From the NCBI RefSeq assembly GCF_042650885.1, contig NZ_JBHSBU010000001.1:3906001-3970000 (forward strand): DNA of 64,000 nucleotides, read 5' to 3'. The notes beneath the pieces were generated by a model that saw only the letters and a program-made list of their open reading frames with translations, had not been told where the DNA came from and ran no database searches. Made by a program: the position numbers and the translations under genes. This DNA comes from Chitinimonas_A lacunae. GTDB lineage: Bacteria > Pseudomonadota > Gammaproteobacteria > Burkholderiales > Chitinimonadaceae. Position 1 is the stretch's first letter, and every line of letters starts with the position of its first letter. Positions 1 to 8,267 of the stretch are shown here, piece by piece.

Positions 1-45
1 TTGCGAAGTCATGGGACGAGCGATCAGGGAAAGGGCACCCAGCAT
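1..45 (-). CDS. Possible 5' end of an unidentified gene (partial)
   Basis: On the minus strand an ATG at 45 is followed by 15 open codons to the window edge (reading MLGALSLIARPMTSQ). A GAGG ribosome-binding-like stretch lies about 8 nt upstream. Fifteen residues are too few to identify a family. It is reported because the start context is good and nothing else explains the stretch. It could be chance. Confidence 0.22.
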   Translation of the reverse strand, partial: MLGALSLIARPMTSQ

Positions 46-472
46 GGTGCAATCCTCGACGCCGGGCAAGCAGCCGGGAAGTGGACAGCAACGGTTGCCA
101 GTCGGCGTGGAGAGCGAGGCGGTGGGCGGAAATGGGGCTATAGGCGGTTCTGCCTGGTGTCTGACTGATAATTAAATAATTGTGCAAATAATGTGCTAGA
201 GAAGGTGCTTGATTTATTAAAAAATAAAAATAGTAGTCTGTTGCGGGCTGTGGTTCAGACAGAGTATCCATCCCAATGGCCCGAACAGCGCGCCCACAAC
301 AGAAGCCAACGGACCTCCGAGGCAGCACGCGGACGCATGGGGCGTCAGCGTGCTGCCGAAACGAGGGCGGATGGGTTGAACCGCACGACTGCCGGCTGGT
401 CCCCGGCCTTGGGGCGCATCGTCATCGTGGGACGCTCAGGGAGAGGCGGACGGTTTGGTCTCTCCCGCGCTA
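46..472. other. Non-coding left-edge region
   Basis: I find no convincing gene here. It holds an A+T-rich island (about 171-235) assigned below to a dispersed repeat family. At 439-466 there is a 7-bp inverted repeat (GGGAGAG / CTCTCCC) just past the stop of the minus-strand chemotaxis gene. It lacks a T-run, so its role as a terminator is weak. The open frames here overlap one another and have no family character. Confidence 0.5.
171..235 (+). repeat. A+T-rich dispersed repeat, copy A
   Basis: The stretch contains an AATGTGCTAG-like core followed by an A-rich tail (AAAAAATAAAAATA), in the same order as copies near 16.9, 32.5 and 34.5 kb. The match was made by eye and is less regular than the best copies. 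It lies in the gap past the 3' end of the chemotaxis gene. Confidence 0.45.
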
Positions 473-2170
473 TCACACCTGGAATCGTGCCACCGAGCGC
501 TGCAACTGCTCGGCCAGGGCGCGCACACGGTCGGCGGCATCGGCGGTACTGGAGATCGCATGGGCGTTGTTGTCGGCCATGCGGGAAATCTGCTCCATAT
601 TGCCGGCCACGGCATTGCTGGCCTGATCCTGCTCGCTGGTGGCGATGGCGATTTCGCCGATGTGCTGGCGGGCTTCCTGGGCCGATCGGCCAATCGTCGC
701 CAGCGCCGTCGCCGCCCGTTCGGCCAGCTCGACGCTGCCGCGTACCGCGTTGCGGCTGTCTTGCATGCTGGCCACCGCATTGCTGATTTCGCGCTGGATC
801 ACCCCGATGGTCTGGCTGATCTCTTCGGTGGCCTGGCTGGTGCGTTCAGCGAGCTTGCGCACCTCGTCGGCCACCACGGCAAAGCCACGTCCGGCTTCGC
901 CGGCGCGGGCGGCTTCGATGGCGGCGTTGAGGGCGAGCAGATTGGTCTGTTCGGCAATGGCACGGATCGACTGGGCAACGCCGCTGATCTGGGTCGAGCG
1001 CTGATCGAGGCTCTGGATCAGGCCGGCCATGGTTTCCACCGTCCCGCTGGCCCGGTTGAGCGATTCGGCGGTCTGATGGGCCACTTCACTGCCTTCGCGC
1101 GACAGTGCCACGGTGGTGTCCGACAAGCCGGCCGCCGCGCCGGCGCGGCCCGCGACATGGGCGATGCTTGCTGACATCTGCTCCAGGGCCGCCGCGGTCG
1201 AGGCGGCCCGTTCGCTTTGCTGCTGGGTCGCGTCGCTGACCTGTTCGGAGGCATCGGCAAGCCGTTTGGCCTCGTCAAACAGATCGCTCGCGTCGCGCCG
1301 GATCTCGGCGATGATGTGCTGGCAGTGCCCGATCAGCGAATTGAACGCCGTGACGATACGGCCGACTTCGTCATTGCGTTCGGCCGTCACCCGGACGGTA
1401 AAGTCGCCGTCGCGCTCCACCTGCACCACCCGGTCGCCCAAGAGGCGCACCGACCGTGCCATCCGGCGGCTGACCACCACTGCCACCGCACCGATCAGGC
1501 AAAAGCCCGCCACGATCGACAGGGCCAGGCTCAGAATGCCCCGGTCGATATGGCTGGTGACTTCCTCGACCGGCACCGTCACTTCGATCACGCCGCGCAC
1601 ATCGCCCACCTTCCAATCGCGCTTGGGCGATTCGGGATGGCTGTTGTGGCAGGCGACACAGCCTTCCTTCATCCGGTCGGCCACGGCATAGCGGGCGTAG
1701 GGTTTGCCGTTGATCGTTTCGAGCAGTGATTGCGGCTGGTCGGGGTTTTTCTCCAGCTCGCCGATGACGCGCAGCTCGAAGCTGTCGTATTTCTCGGTGG
1801 CGGCCCGCACCGGGAAGGGATGGCGGCTATAGAGCCGGATCGACATGCCGGGTTGATCGCGCCCGACTGCCTCGCCCAGGGTTTTGACCAGCGTGGCGGG
1901 CAAGGGCAGGGTATTGTCGGCGGTGGCGAAATCGTAGTTGAGCTTCATCCCGGCCTTCTTGGCGCGGGCGGCAATTTCTGCGGTGTAGAAATTGCGCAGT
2001 GTGGCAATCTGGTGGGCGGTGGACTTGGCGGTGTTGAGGCCGGCCGCGGCAACGGTCTGTTCGCGCAGATGAATCAGGATGGCCATCACCGTCAGCAGCA
2101 CGGCCAGACCTACCAACAGAACCGGCAGCAGTAGCTGCCGGCTCAGCGAAATAAAACGTGGTTGGGACAT
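473..2170 (-). CDS. Methyl-accepting chemotaxis protein with a c-type heme (Tll0287/DUF3365-like) sensor domain
   Basis: A 565-residue transducer. A first membrane helix (about residues 10-32) precedes a periplasmic domain with a CVACH c-heme motif (CxxCH) and the DUF3365/Tll0287-type 'VGDVRGVIEVTVP' region. A second helix (~GILSLALSIVAGFCLIG), HAMP and a full signalling domain follow. The hairpin signature EQTNLLALNAAIEAARAGEA is present. The heme site implies a redox, oxygen or NO type of signal; this is inferred from the family. A longer frame runs to 2299, but the start at 2170 has GGAG six bases upstream and begins MSQPRF, so it is preferred. It is divergent from a secreted-protein gene at 2455. 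A TTGATCTGGGTCAA FNR/Anr-like box lies 116 bp upstream. Confidence 0.93.
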   Translation of the reverse strand: MSQPRFISLSRQLLLPVLLVGLAVLLTVMAILIHLREQTVAAAGLNTAKSTAHQIATLRNFYTAEIAARAKKAGMKLNYDFATADNTLPLPATLVKTLGEAVGRDQPGMSIRLYSRHPFPVRAATEKYDSFELRVIGELEKNPDQPQSLLETINGKPYARYAVADRMKEGCVACHNSHPESPKRDWKVGDVRGVIEVTVPVEEVTSHIDRGILSLALSIVAGFCLIGAVAVVVSRRMARSVRLLGDRVVQVERDGDFTVRVTAERNDEVGRIVTAFNSLIGHCQHIIAEIRRDASDLFDEAKRLADASEQVSDATQQQSERAASTAAALEQMSASIAHVAGRAGAAAGLSDTTVALSREGSEVAHQTAESLNRASGTVETMAGLIQSLDQRSTQISGVAQSIRAIAEQTNLLALNAAIEAARAGEAGRGFAVVADEVRKLAERTSQATEEISQTIGVIQREISNAVASMQDSRNAVRGSVELAERAATALATIGRSAQEARQHIGEIAIATSEQDQASNAVAGNMEQISRMADNNAHAISSTADAADRVRALAEQLQRSVARFQV

Positions 2171-2285
2171 CGCTAACTCCCTGCATAGGCCGCAAGCAAC
2201 GGATTTCTCCTGGGCTAATAGCGTTATAGGGAGATGGCACGGCAATTGTGTAGACCATCCGTCATATAAATGATGAGAAGTGGAT

Positions 2286-2299
2286 TTGATCTGGGTCAA
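2286..2299. promoter_or_regulatory. Candidate FNR/Anr box
   Basis: The sequence TTGATCTGGGTCAA matches the FNR/Anr/Dnr consensus TTGAT-N4-ATCAA with one mismatch. It lies in the 284-bp gap between the divergent heme chemoreceptor (start 2170) and a secreted protein (start 2455). A TATATG on the minus strand at 2268-2263 could be a -10. The box centre would then sit near -36, about 5 bp closer than the classical -41.5, so activity is uncertain. Confidence 0.45.
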
Positions 2300-2454
2300 A
2301 CCAGGCCCAATTTTCCGGCAGGGCAGGCCGATGACTGCGGGATATTCCGGCTGGTTGGTCAGGCAGATTGAAGATAACTTTCTTTTATCGCTACGATCGG
2401 CACAGTTTCTGCCATTCGTTTGTCAACAATTCATTACATCTCTTCTATCCCCTT

Positions 2455-3576
2455 ATGAAGCGACACCTTAGCCACTTTCTTGCCCTGAGCCTGGCGCTCA
2501 GCACCACTGCACTGGCCGAGACCATCGAGTTGATGGGCCGGGTTGACCGCGCTGCGGTGGTCATGGAACTGTCGGTTGCCGACGATCAGATGGTTTCCGG
2601 CCGTTACTTCTATCGCAAATACCGGCGTGACATCAGCCTGAGCGGCCAGCGCGACCGCCAGGGCACGATCAGCCTGTGTGAAGGTTTCGACTATGCCCAG
2701 GGCTGCAAGGGCCTGACCCTGCGCCCCGATGGCAAAGGCCGCTGGCAGGGGCAATGGCACGATGGCAAAGCCAAGCGCCTGTCGGTCGAGCTGGAGCCGC
2801 TGCGCATCGAGGCCCGCGCGGAGCAGACCGCCGTATGGCCCAGGGCGGAACAGGGTTCGCGCTATGGCTGGGCCAGACTGGAAGGGCTGACTTTCCAGCA
2901 GGGCCGCACCGAAACCCAGCAAGGCCGCCGTCTGCAATGGTGGAGCGAGCCGCTGTCCGGAATCGCCGTGTTCCGTCTCGTCGATGGCTATCCGGCCCCG
3001 GCACTGGCCCGACTCAACCGGGCACTGGAAACCCGCCACTGGCAACTGGTGGCCGATGCGCTGGAATGCACCACCTCGCAAGGCGCCGCTGGTCTTGAAG
3101 CCAAGGCGACCCCGAAGCTGCTGGGCGAGACGGCCGTGAGCATCGATATCTTCACCACCTATGATTGCGGCGGTGCCCATCCCGACTTCACCTCGCAGCC
3201 GCTCAACCTCGAGGTGGCAAGCGGCCGCACGCTCGAACTGGGAGATCTGCTGTGGCTGGGGCAAGGCAAGCCGCTGCCACAGAACCTCAACGGCGAAATG
3301 ACCGAGCAGTGGATGAAGTACAGTACGGCGGTGCAAGGGCCGTGGATCGCCAAGACCATGGCGCAGCACTATCCGAAGCGGATGAAGGAAGGCGACTGCT
3401 ATTACAACGATCCGGAGCTGTGGAATTTCCCGAGCTGGTATCTGACCCCCAAGGGTCTGTATCTCGGCCCGAGCTTTCCGCGTGCGCTGCGTAGCTGCGA
3501 ATATCCCGACTGGTCGGTCCTGCCCTGGTCGGTGGTTGACCGCCATCGTGGGGCGTTCAAGGCCAAACTGCCGTAA
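2455..3576 (+). CDS. Secreted DUF3298/RsiV-like hypothetical protein
   Basis: A 373-residue exported protein. It opens with a signal peptide (MKRHLSHFLALSLALSTTALA, cleaved near A21-E22). The C-terminal half carries 'YDCGGAHPDFTSQPLNLE' followed by 'GRTLELGDLLW'. That resembles the DUF3298 motif of RsiV-like and lysozyme-binding proteins, where an S/T-Y-x-G-G/A-A-H-P signature precedes a metabolite- or protein-binding fold. A longer frame begins at 2368, but the ATG at 2455 is the only one giving a sound signal peptide. There is no strong Shine-Dalgarno sequence. Function is unknown; the family assignment is by motif only. Confidence 0.75.
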   Translation: MKRHLSHFLALSLALSTTALAETIELMGRVDRAAVVMELSVADDQMVSGRYFYRKYRRDISLSGQRDRQGTISLCEGFDYAQGCKGLTLRPDGKGRWQGQWHDGKAKRLSVELEPLRIEARAEQTAVWPRAEQGSRYGWARLEGLTFQQGRTETQQGRRLQWWSEPLSGIAVFRLVDGYPAPALARLNRALETRHWQLVADALECTTSQGAAGLEAKATPKLLGETAVSIDIFTTYDCGGAHPDFTSQPLNLEVASGRTLELGDLLWLGQGKPLPQNLNGEMTEQWMKYSTAVQGPWIAKTMAQHYPKRMKEGDCYYNDPELWNFPSWYLTPKGLYLGPSFPRALRSCEYPDWSVLPWSVVDRHRGAFKAKLP

Positions 3577-3626
3577 GGCAGCGGGTCGGGGCGTGGCCGC
3601 CGTGTCCTGCCAGAAAAGGGAGAGAG

Positions 3627-4151
3627 ATGGACGACAAGCCGAGCCTGCGCGAGGGCAAGCCCGCCGATGCACTGTGTCTGGGTGTGCTGGCGATGCAGGT
3701 CTTTCTCGATACCTACGCGACCGAAGGCATCCGTCCCGATCTCGCCCGCGAGGCTTTGCAACACTATGGCCCGGCCGCCTTTGCCGCGCGGCTGGCCGAT
3801 CCCTCGCTGTGCTTCATCCTGGCCGAGCGCCACGGCCATCTGCTGGGCTTTGCCGAAGTCCAGGCGACGGCTGCGGCTGCCACGGCGCAATCGATGGCAG
3901 GGGTGGAGCTGATCCGGCTCTATATCCAGCGCCATGCCCAACGCCAAGGACTGGGCCAGGCGCTATTGCGCGCAGCCGAGCAGCTGGCTAGGGTCAGGAA
4001 GTCGCCCAATCTGTGGCTGACGGCCTGGGTCGGCAATCGCAACGCCTGCGACTTCTATACGGCGCAGGGCTATCGCGAGGCCGGGATGACTGAGTATGTA
4101 TTCGAAGGGCAGGCTTATCTGAACCGGATATATATGAAGGAACTCGGCTAG
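3627..4151 (+). CDS. GNAT-family N-acetyltransferase
   Basis: A 174-residue protein with the GNAT core. Acetyl-CoA-binding motif A is visible as 'LYIQRHAQRQGLGQALL' (R/Q-x-x-G-x-G/A pattern), preceded by the strand 'ELIRLYI' and followed by 'NLWLTAWVGNRNACDFYTAQGY', a typical motif B with the Asn-Ala-Phe-Tyr packing. The substrate is not predictable. GGGAGAG lies directly before the ATG. The gene starts 50 bp after the secreted-protein gene and ends before a hairpin with a T-rich tail (4271-4299). Confidence 0.88.
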   Translation: MDDKPSLREGKPADALCLGVLAMQVFLDTYATEGIRPDLAREALQHYGPAAFAARLADPSLCFILAERHGHLLGFAEVQATAAAATAQSMAGVELIRLYIQRHAQRQGLGQALLRAAEQLARVRKSPNLWLTAWVGNRNACDFYTAQGYREAGMTEYVFEGQAYLNRIYMKELG

Positions 4152-4270
4152 CGCATTGCCAGCCCATTCGGCGTCAGCGGGGCCGGACCTTAAAGCACAG
4201 GCGTACAGCGCTCCACCAGACTTGGCGGCAACGCCGATCTAGCGGGAAATGCGCGAATGCCGATTGTGCG

Positions 4271-4299
4271 CGGACGCTGAATCGAGGCGTCCGTCTTCT
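4271..4299 (+). terminator. Rho-independent terminator after the GNAT gene
   Basis: A 7-bp perfect stem CGGACGC / GCGTCCG with a 9-base loop is followed by TCTTCTT. It lies between the GNAT gene and the convergent LysR gene. The T-tract is interrupted by C. Confidence 0.5.
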
Positions 4300-4306
4300 T
4301 CCATGG

Positions 4307-5224
4307 TCATCGCGCCCCGCCTAAAACGCTGTCCTCATCCTGCCGCAGCCGTTGTCTTGCCCCCGTGACGATGCGGCGGAACACCGCCTCCACCCCGGGC
4401 GCCTGGATCTGCCAGGCATGCCAGTAAAGCGGCATGTCGAGCGGTCGGCCTGGCGCCAGATCGACCAGTTCACCGTTGGCGAGCAGGGTCCGCACCGTGG
4501 GCTCCGGCACCAGCACATAGCCAAAGGCCAGCCGCGCCAGATCGACGAAAGCCTGTGACGACGGCACCAGATGGAAGGGATAGGCTTCGGCCCCGATGCC
4601 GAATTCCTGTGCCAGATAGGCGTTATGGAGCTTGTCCTTGCGGTCGTAGACCAGGGCGGGGGCCTTGAGTAGCGTGCTGCGGTCGAGCCCGCGCGGGAAA
4701 TAGCGCCGGGCGAAAGCAGGCGCTGCCACGCACAGATAGCGCAGCGCGCCCAGCGCGATCGCCTCGCAACCGCGCATCGCCCGCGGCCGGGTCGAGACAC
4801 AGCCCAGCACTTCGCCGTGGGCCAGCAGTTCGTGGGTGTAATCCTCGTTATCGAGTTCGAGTTCACACAGATAAGGCGTGTCGGCGAACGCCTCGCTCAA
4901 TACGGCCGGAAACCAGGCGTGCAGGCTGTCGGCATTGACGGCGATCCGCAGCCGTGAGGGACCGGCTTCCTCGCCTTGCAGCGCCCGCGAGGCCTCCTCT
5001 TCAAGCAGGCGGATACGGTCGAGATAGCGCAGCAGGGTCTGCCCCGCGCCCGTGGGCAGGCAAGGCCGGCTGCGGGTCAGCAGGGTCTGGCCGAAGCGGG
5101 TTTCCAGCGCCCGCACCCGTTGCGACACGGCCGACTGGGTCAGATGCAGCACCGTCGCGGCACGCTCGAAACTGCCTTCGCGGGCCACGGTCAGGAAAGC
5201 GTCGAGCAAGCGGCCATCGAGCAT
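4307..5224 (-). CDS. argP: LysR-type regulator, ArgP/IciA-like
   Basis: A 305-residue LysR regulator. The N-terminal winged helix reads 'LLDAFLTVAREGSFERAATVLHL', then 'TQSAVSQRVRALE', matching the ArgP (IciA) subgroup. The remainder is a type-2 periplasmic-binding-like effector domain. In ArgP proteins lysine and arginine act as effectors and the main target is the exporter gene argO. Here a LysE/ArgO exporter is transcribed divergently 105 bp away, which supports the assignment. The start at 5224 keeps the full helix-turn-helix. The subgroup name is an inference from similarity and context. Confidence 0.85.
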   Translation of the reverse strand: MLDGRLLDAFLTVAREGSFERAATVLHLTQSAVSQRVRALETRFGQTLLTRSRPCLPTGAGQTLLRYLDRIRLLEEEASRALQGEEAGPSRLRIAVNADSLHAWFPAVLSEAFADTPYLCELELDNEDYTHELLAHGEVLGCVSTRPRAMRGCEAIALGALRYLCVAAPAFARRYFPRGLDRSTLLKAPALVYDRKDKLHNAYLAQEFGIGAEAYPFHLVPSSQAFVDLARLAFGYVLVPEPTVRTLLANGELVDLAPGRPLDMPLYWHAWQIQAPGVEAVFRRIVTGARQRLRQDEDSVLGGAR

Positions 5225-5329
5225 TTATATAAGCCTTTTTAATGAATCCAGAAAAAGATTAATAAAACTCGTGCTGACTGACCAGGCTGTTTAGGCTTCG
5301 TCCTCATCGAGCAAGCCGGAGTGGGCAGT

Positions 5330-5932
5330 ATGAATGCAGCGTATTGGCAGGGTTTGGGAATGGGTGTCGGACTGATCGTCGCCATCGGCGCACAGAACGC
5401 CCATGTCTTGCGGATGGGGCTATTGCGGCGCCATGCGCTGCTGACGGCAGCGGTCTGCGCCGTATGCGATGCCTTGCTGATTGCAGCGGGCCTGATCGGG
5501 ATGGGGACCCTGATGCGTGAAGTCCCCGGCTTGCTGGAATTGGCCCGCTGGGCCGGTGCGGCTTATCTGCTGTGGTATGCGTTGCGGGCCTTTCGGGCGG
5601 CGTTGGCGGCCGATGCGCTGGTGGCGGCGCGAGCGGCGGCGGTCGCCGGTTGGAAGGCGGCCTTGCTGACGGCCCTGGGCTTCAGTTTGCTCAACCCGCA
5701 TGTCTATCTGGACACGGTGATATTGCTGGGCTCGATCGGTGGCCGGCATGCCTGGCCCGATCGGCTGCAATTCGGTTTAGGGGCGATCACCGCTTCCTTG
5801 CTGTGGTTCTTCGGCCTGGCCCTGGGCGCGCATCTGCTGGCGCCCTGGTTTGCCCGGCCGGCGGTGTGGCGCGTGCTCGATCTGCTGACCGGGACGGTCA
5901 TGCTGATACTGGCGGTGAGCCTGGTGTGGTAG
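5330..5932 (+). CDS. argO: LysE/ArgO-type basic amino acid exporter
   Basis: A 200-residue inner-membrane exporter with about six hydrophobic helices. The family signature 'VGLIVAIGAQNAHVLRMGL' is near the N-terminus, and the central 'LLNPHVYLDTVILLG' segment is typical of LysE proteins. It would export arginine and/or lysine when these accumulate. A GTG nine bases upstream (5321) is in frame, but it overlaps the GGAG ribosome site that fits ATG 5330 with 8-nt spacing. The gene is divergent from the argP-like regulator, the usual arrangement for this pair. Confidence 0.9.
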   Translation: MNAAYWQGLGMGVGLIVAIGAQNAHVLRMGLLRRHALLTAAVCAVCDALLIAAGLIGMGTLMREVPGLLELARWAGAAYLLWYALRAFRAALAADALVAARAAAVAGWKAALLTALGFSLLNPHVYLDTVILLGSIGGRHAWPDRLQFGLGAITASLLWFFGLALGAHLLAPWFARPAVWRVLDLLTGTVMLILAVSLVW

Positions 5933-5996
5933 CCCTCGTGGCACGGGCGTGCCGGCTATAGTGAGTAGCGGAAAAACCCTTCCTCTACCTCCTGCG

Positions 5997-7265
5997 ATGC
6001 CTACCTCCGCCCAAGTGCACTATGTGACCCCCGACAGGTTGTGTATCGGCCTGTATATCCGGCTTGAGCTGGACTGGTCGCAACATCCTTTCGCCTTCAA
6101 CCAGTTCAAGATCAAGAATCAGGCACAGATCGATACCTTGCGCGCTCTGGGGGTGGAGCGTTTTCGTTATGACCCTGGCCGCAGCGACGTCGCCCCACCG
6201 CCTGAGGCGAACCGACAGCCGGCAGTGCCGCCAGCACCGGCTGATGAGGCGATCCAGGCGGCCATTGCCGCCAAACGGGCACGGCTTGAGCGGGTGGGAC
6301 GCCAGCGCGCCGCCATCCACGATTGCGAGAAGAAGCTGTTGGGAGCGAGCCGGGCAATCAAGGCCATCAACCGCAATCTGTTTGCCCGGCCGCAGGAGTC
6401 CTTGCAGGAAGCCAACAACCTGGTCGAGACCATGCTCGACTCGATGCTGACCGAGCGCGATATCGCCATCCATCTGATGAACGACAAGCTGGCCGGTGAA
6501 GAGGTCTATCACCATCAGCTCAATGTGGCGGTGCTGGCAATGATGCTGGGCAAGCAGCTCAAACTGGGCCGCGATGAGATCCGGGCCTTGGGGCTGGGGG
6601 CGCTGTTTCACGATATCGGCAAGGTCGAGATGCCGGAAAAGCTGCTCTATAAAACCGAGCCGCTGTCGCCCAGCGAAGCCGAATTGATGGAGCGCCATGT
6701 CCAGTTCGGTCTTGAGATCGGCAAGAAACTCAATCTGCCGCCCGAAGCGCTGGCCATCGTGTTCCAGCATCATGAGCATGTCGATGGCTCGGGTTATCCG
6801 CGTGGCCTCAAAGGGGCGGAGATTCTGCCGCTTGGCAAGATCGTCTGTATCGCCAACGTCTACGACAATCTGTGCAACCGGCCCAATCCACGCGATTCGC
6901 TCACCCCCTATGAAGCGCTGGCGCAGATGTTTGCCCAGCACCGCAGCCATTTCGAGCCGGCGCCGCTCAATCTGTTTATCCGCTGCATGGGCGTCTATCC
7001 GCCCGGGGCCCTGGTCCAGCTGTCCAATAACGCCCTGGGGCTGGTGATGGCGGTCAATACCAACCATCCGCTCAAGCCCTGTGTGCTGATCTATGAACCG
7101 GCGGTGCCCAAGCATGAGGCAGTGATTCTCGATCTGGAGGAGGAACCGGAGTTGCAGATCATCAAGAACATCCGGCCGGCCCAGTTGCCGCAGCAGGTGT
7201 TCGATTACCTCAATCCACGCAAGCGCATGACCTACTACTTCGATACGAGTGAGCGCTCAGAGTGA
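5997..7265 (+). CDS. HD-GYP cyclic-di-GMP phosphodiesterase with N-terminal DUF3391
   Basis: About 422 residues. The N-terminal ~110 residues resemble DUF3391 ('LCIGLYIRLELDWSQHPF' then 'KIKNQAQIDTLRALG'). A linker and a complete HD-GYP domain follow: 'FHDIGKVEMP' supplies the HD pair and 'HHEHVDGSGYPRG' the GYP motif. Known members hydrolyse cyclic di-GMP at a metal centre. The frame stays open to a GTG at 5949, but ATG 5997 gives the usual DUF3391 start; no ribosome site is strong for either. An A+T-rich repeat copy begins immediately after the stop. Confidence 0.92.
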   Translation: MPTSAQVHYVTPDRLCIGLYIRLELDWSQHPFAFNQFKIKNQAQIDTLRALGVERFRYDPGRSDVAPPPEANRQPAVPPAPADEAIQAAIAAKRARLERVGRQRAAIHDCEKKLLGASRAIKAINRNLFARPQESLQEANNLVETMLDSMLTERDIAIHLMNDKLAGEEVYHHQLNVAVLAMMLGKQLKLGRDEIRALGLGALFHDIGKVEMPEKLLYKTEPLSPSEAELMERHVQFGLEIGKKLNLPPEALAIVFQHHEHVDGSGYPRGLKGAEILPLGKIVCIANVYDNLCNRPNPRDSLTPYEALAQMFAQHRSHFEPAPLNLFIRCMGVYPPGALVQLSNNALGLVMAVNTNHPLKPCVLIYEPAVPKHEAVILDLEEEPELQIIKNIRPAQLPQQVFDYLNPRKRMTYYFDTSERSE

Positions 7266-7332
7266 ATATATTTATTTGTTAATATAAATGGCTTTATATC
7301 TGGAAAATAGCTTGCAGAAAATATTCATTTCT
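7266..7332 (-). repeat. A+T-rich dispersed repeat, copy B
   Basis: Read on the minus strand this island carries TTTTCTGCAAGCTAT and ends in an A-rich ATTAACAAATAAATATA segment, the same order as copy C at 16.9 kb. It abuts the stop codon of the HD-GYP gene. Confidence 0.5.
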
Positions 7333-7424
7333 GAGCATTGCGCTTGATTTCCCCGGGCCGCTGACCGACACTGCGCGGCGCGCCATCTGGTAGTACTTCT
7401 TCTCCCTCTGACAAGGAAATAGGC

Positions 7425-7970
7425 ATGTCCGCCCGCATTCTGATTCTGCCTGGTCTGTACGACTCGGGTCCGCAACACTGGCAATCGCGCTGGCAGGCGC
7501 GTTTTCCGCAGATGAGCCGGGTCGAGCAGGCGGATTGGCAAACCCCGGTCTGCAATGATTGGGTGGAGCGGCTGGAACAGGTGGTCGCACTCGACGCCGA
7601 ACAGGTGGTGCTGGTCGCGCACAGCCTGGCTTGCGTGCTGGTGGCGCGCTGGGCGGAGCGCTATCCGCGCCGGATTCGCGGTGCCTTGCTGGTGGCACCG
7701 AGCGATACGGAAGGGCCGAATTTCCCGACCGGCACCAGTGGCTTTCAGCCGATGCCGGGCAATCACCTGCCTTTTCCATCCATCGTGGTGGTCAGCAGCG
7801 AAGACCCCTACGCCGAACTATCGCGCAGCGAGCGCTTTGCCGCCGATTGGGGCGCGGAACTGGTCAATATCGGCCCCAGAGGCCATATCAACGGCGAAAG
7901 CGGCCTGGGCGACTGGCCCGAAGGCTTGGCTTTGCTTGCCCGGCTTTGCGGAGAACCGTTGCCTGGCTGA
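7425..7970 (+). CDS. RBBP9/YdeN-type alpha/beta hydrolase
   Basis: A 181-residue small serine hydrolase. It opens with 'ILILPGLYDSGPQHWQSRW', the RBBP9/YdeN signature. The nucleophile is in 'VLVAHSLACVLVARW' (a GxSxG variant with Ala first). The acid is probably in 'VVSSEDPYA' and the histidine in 'GPRGHINGESGLGDWPEG', which closes the triad. Members are small intracellular esterases of uncertain substrate. An AAGGAAATA ribosome site precedes the ATG. The gene stands alone, with about 300 bp of non-coding DNA after it. Confidence 0.92.
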   Translation: MSARILILPGLYDSGPQHWQSRWQARFPQMSRVEQADWQTPVCNDWVERLEQVVALDAEQVVLVAHSLACVLVARWAERYPRRIRGALLVAPSDTEGPNFPTGTSGFQPMPGNHLPFPSIVVVSSEDPYAELSRSERFAADWGAELVNIGPRGHINGESGLGDWPEGLALLARLCGEPLPG

Positions 7971-8267
7971 GGATGCTGAAGCATTTCCGATTCGATCGTA
8001 CCGGTGGCCGCGCTGGTAGGTCGGTGTGAGGCTGCCCCATGGTGTTCGGACGAGCCGATGTCGAGTTCTTCAGGAGAGCGTGGAAGGGCTGCGGGGAGGC
8101 CGCTGGACGAATGGCGGGGGTATATGGAGAAGTTCGCTTGTCATGGCTTGTCGGGCTATGTGACGATGCGCGGATATGACGTTGGGAACCGGCGCGATGG
8201 TCGCGTCGCCCTGCAAGCGGCGTCCTGTCTTGTATGATTCAAAGACCCCTCTAACCGGAAGAAAAGT

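Noticed and set aside
2368..2454. Upstream extension of the secreted protein frame
   Set aside because: The extra 29 residues would bury the signal peptide and are rich in aromatic residues with no ribosome site.
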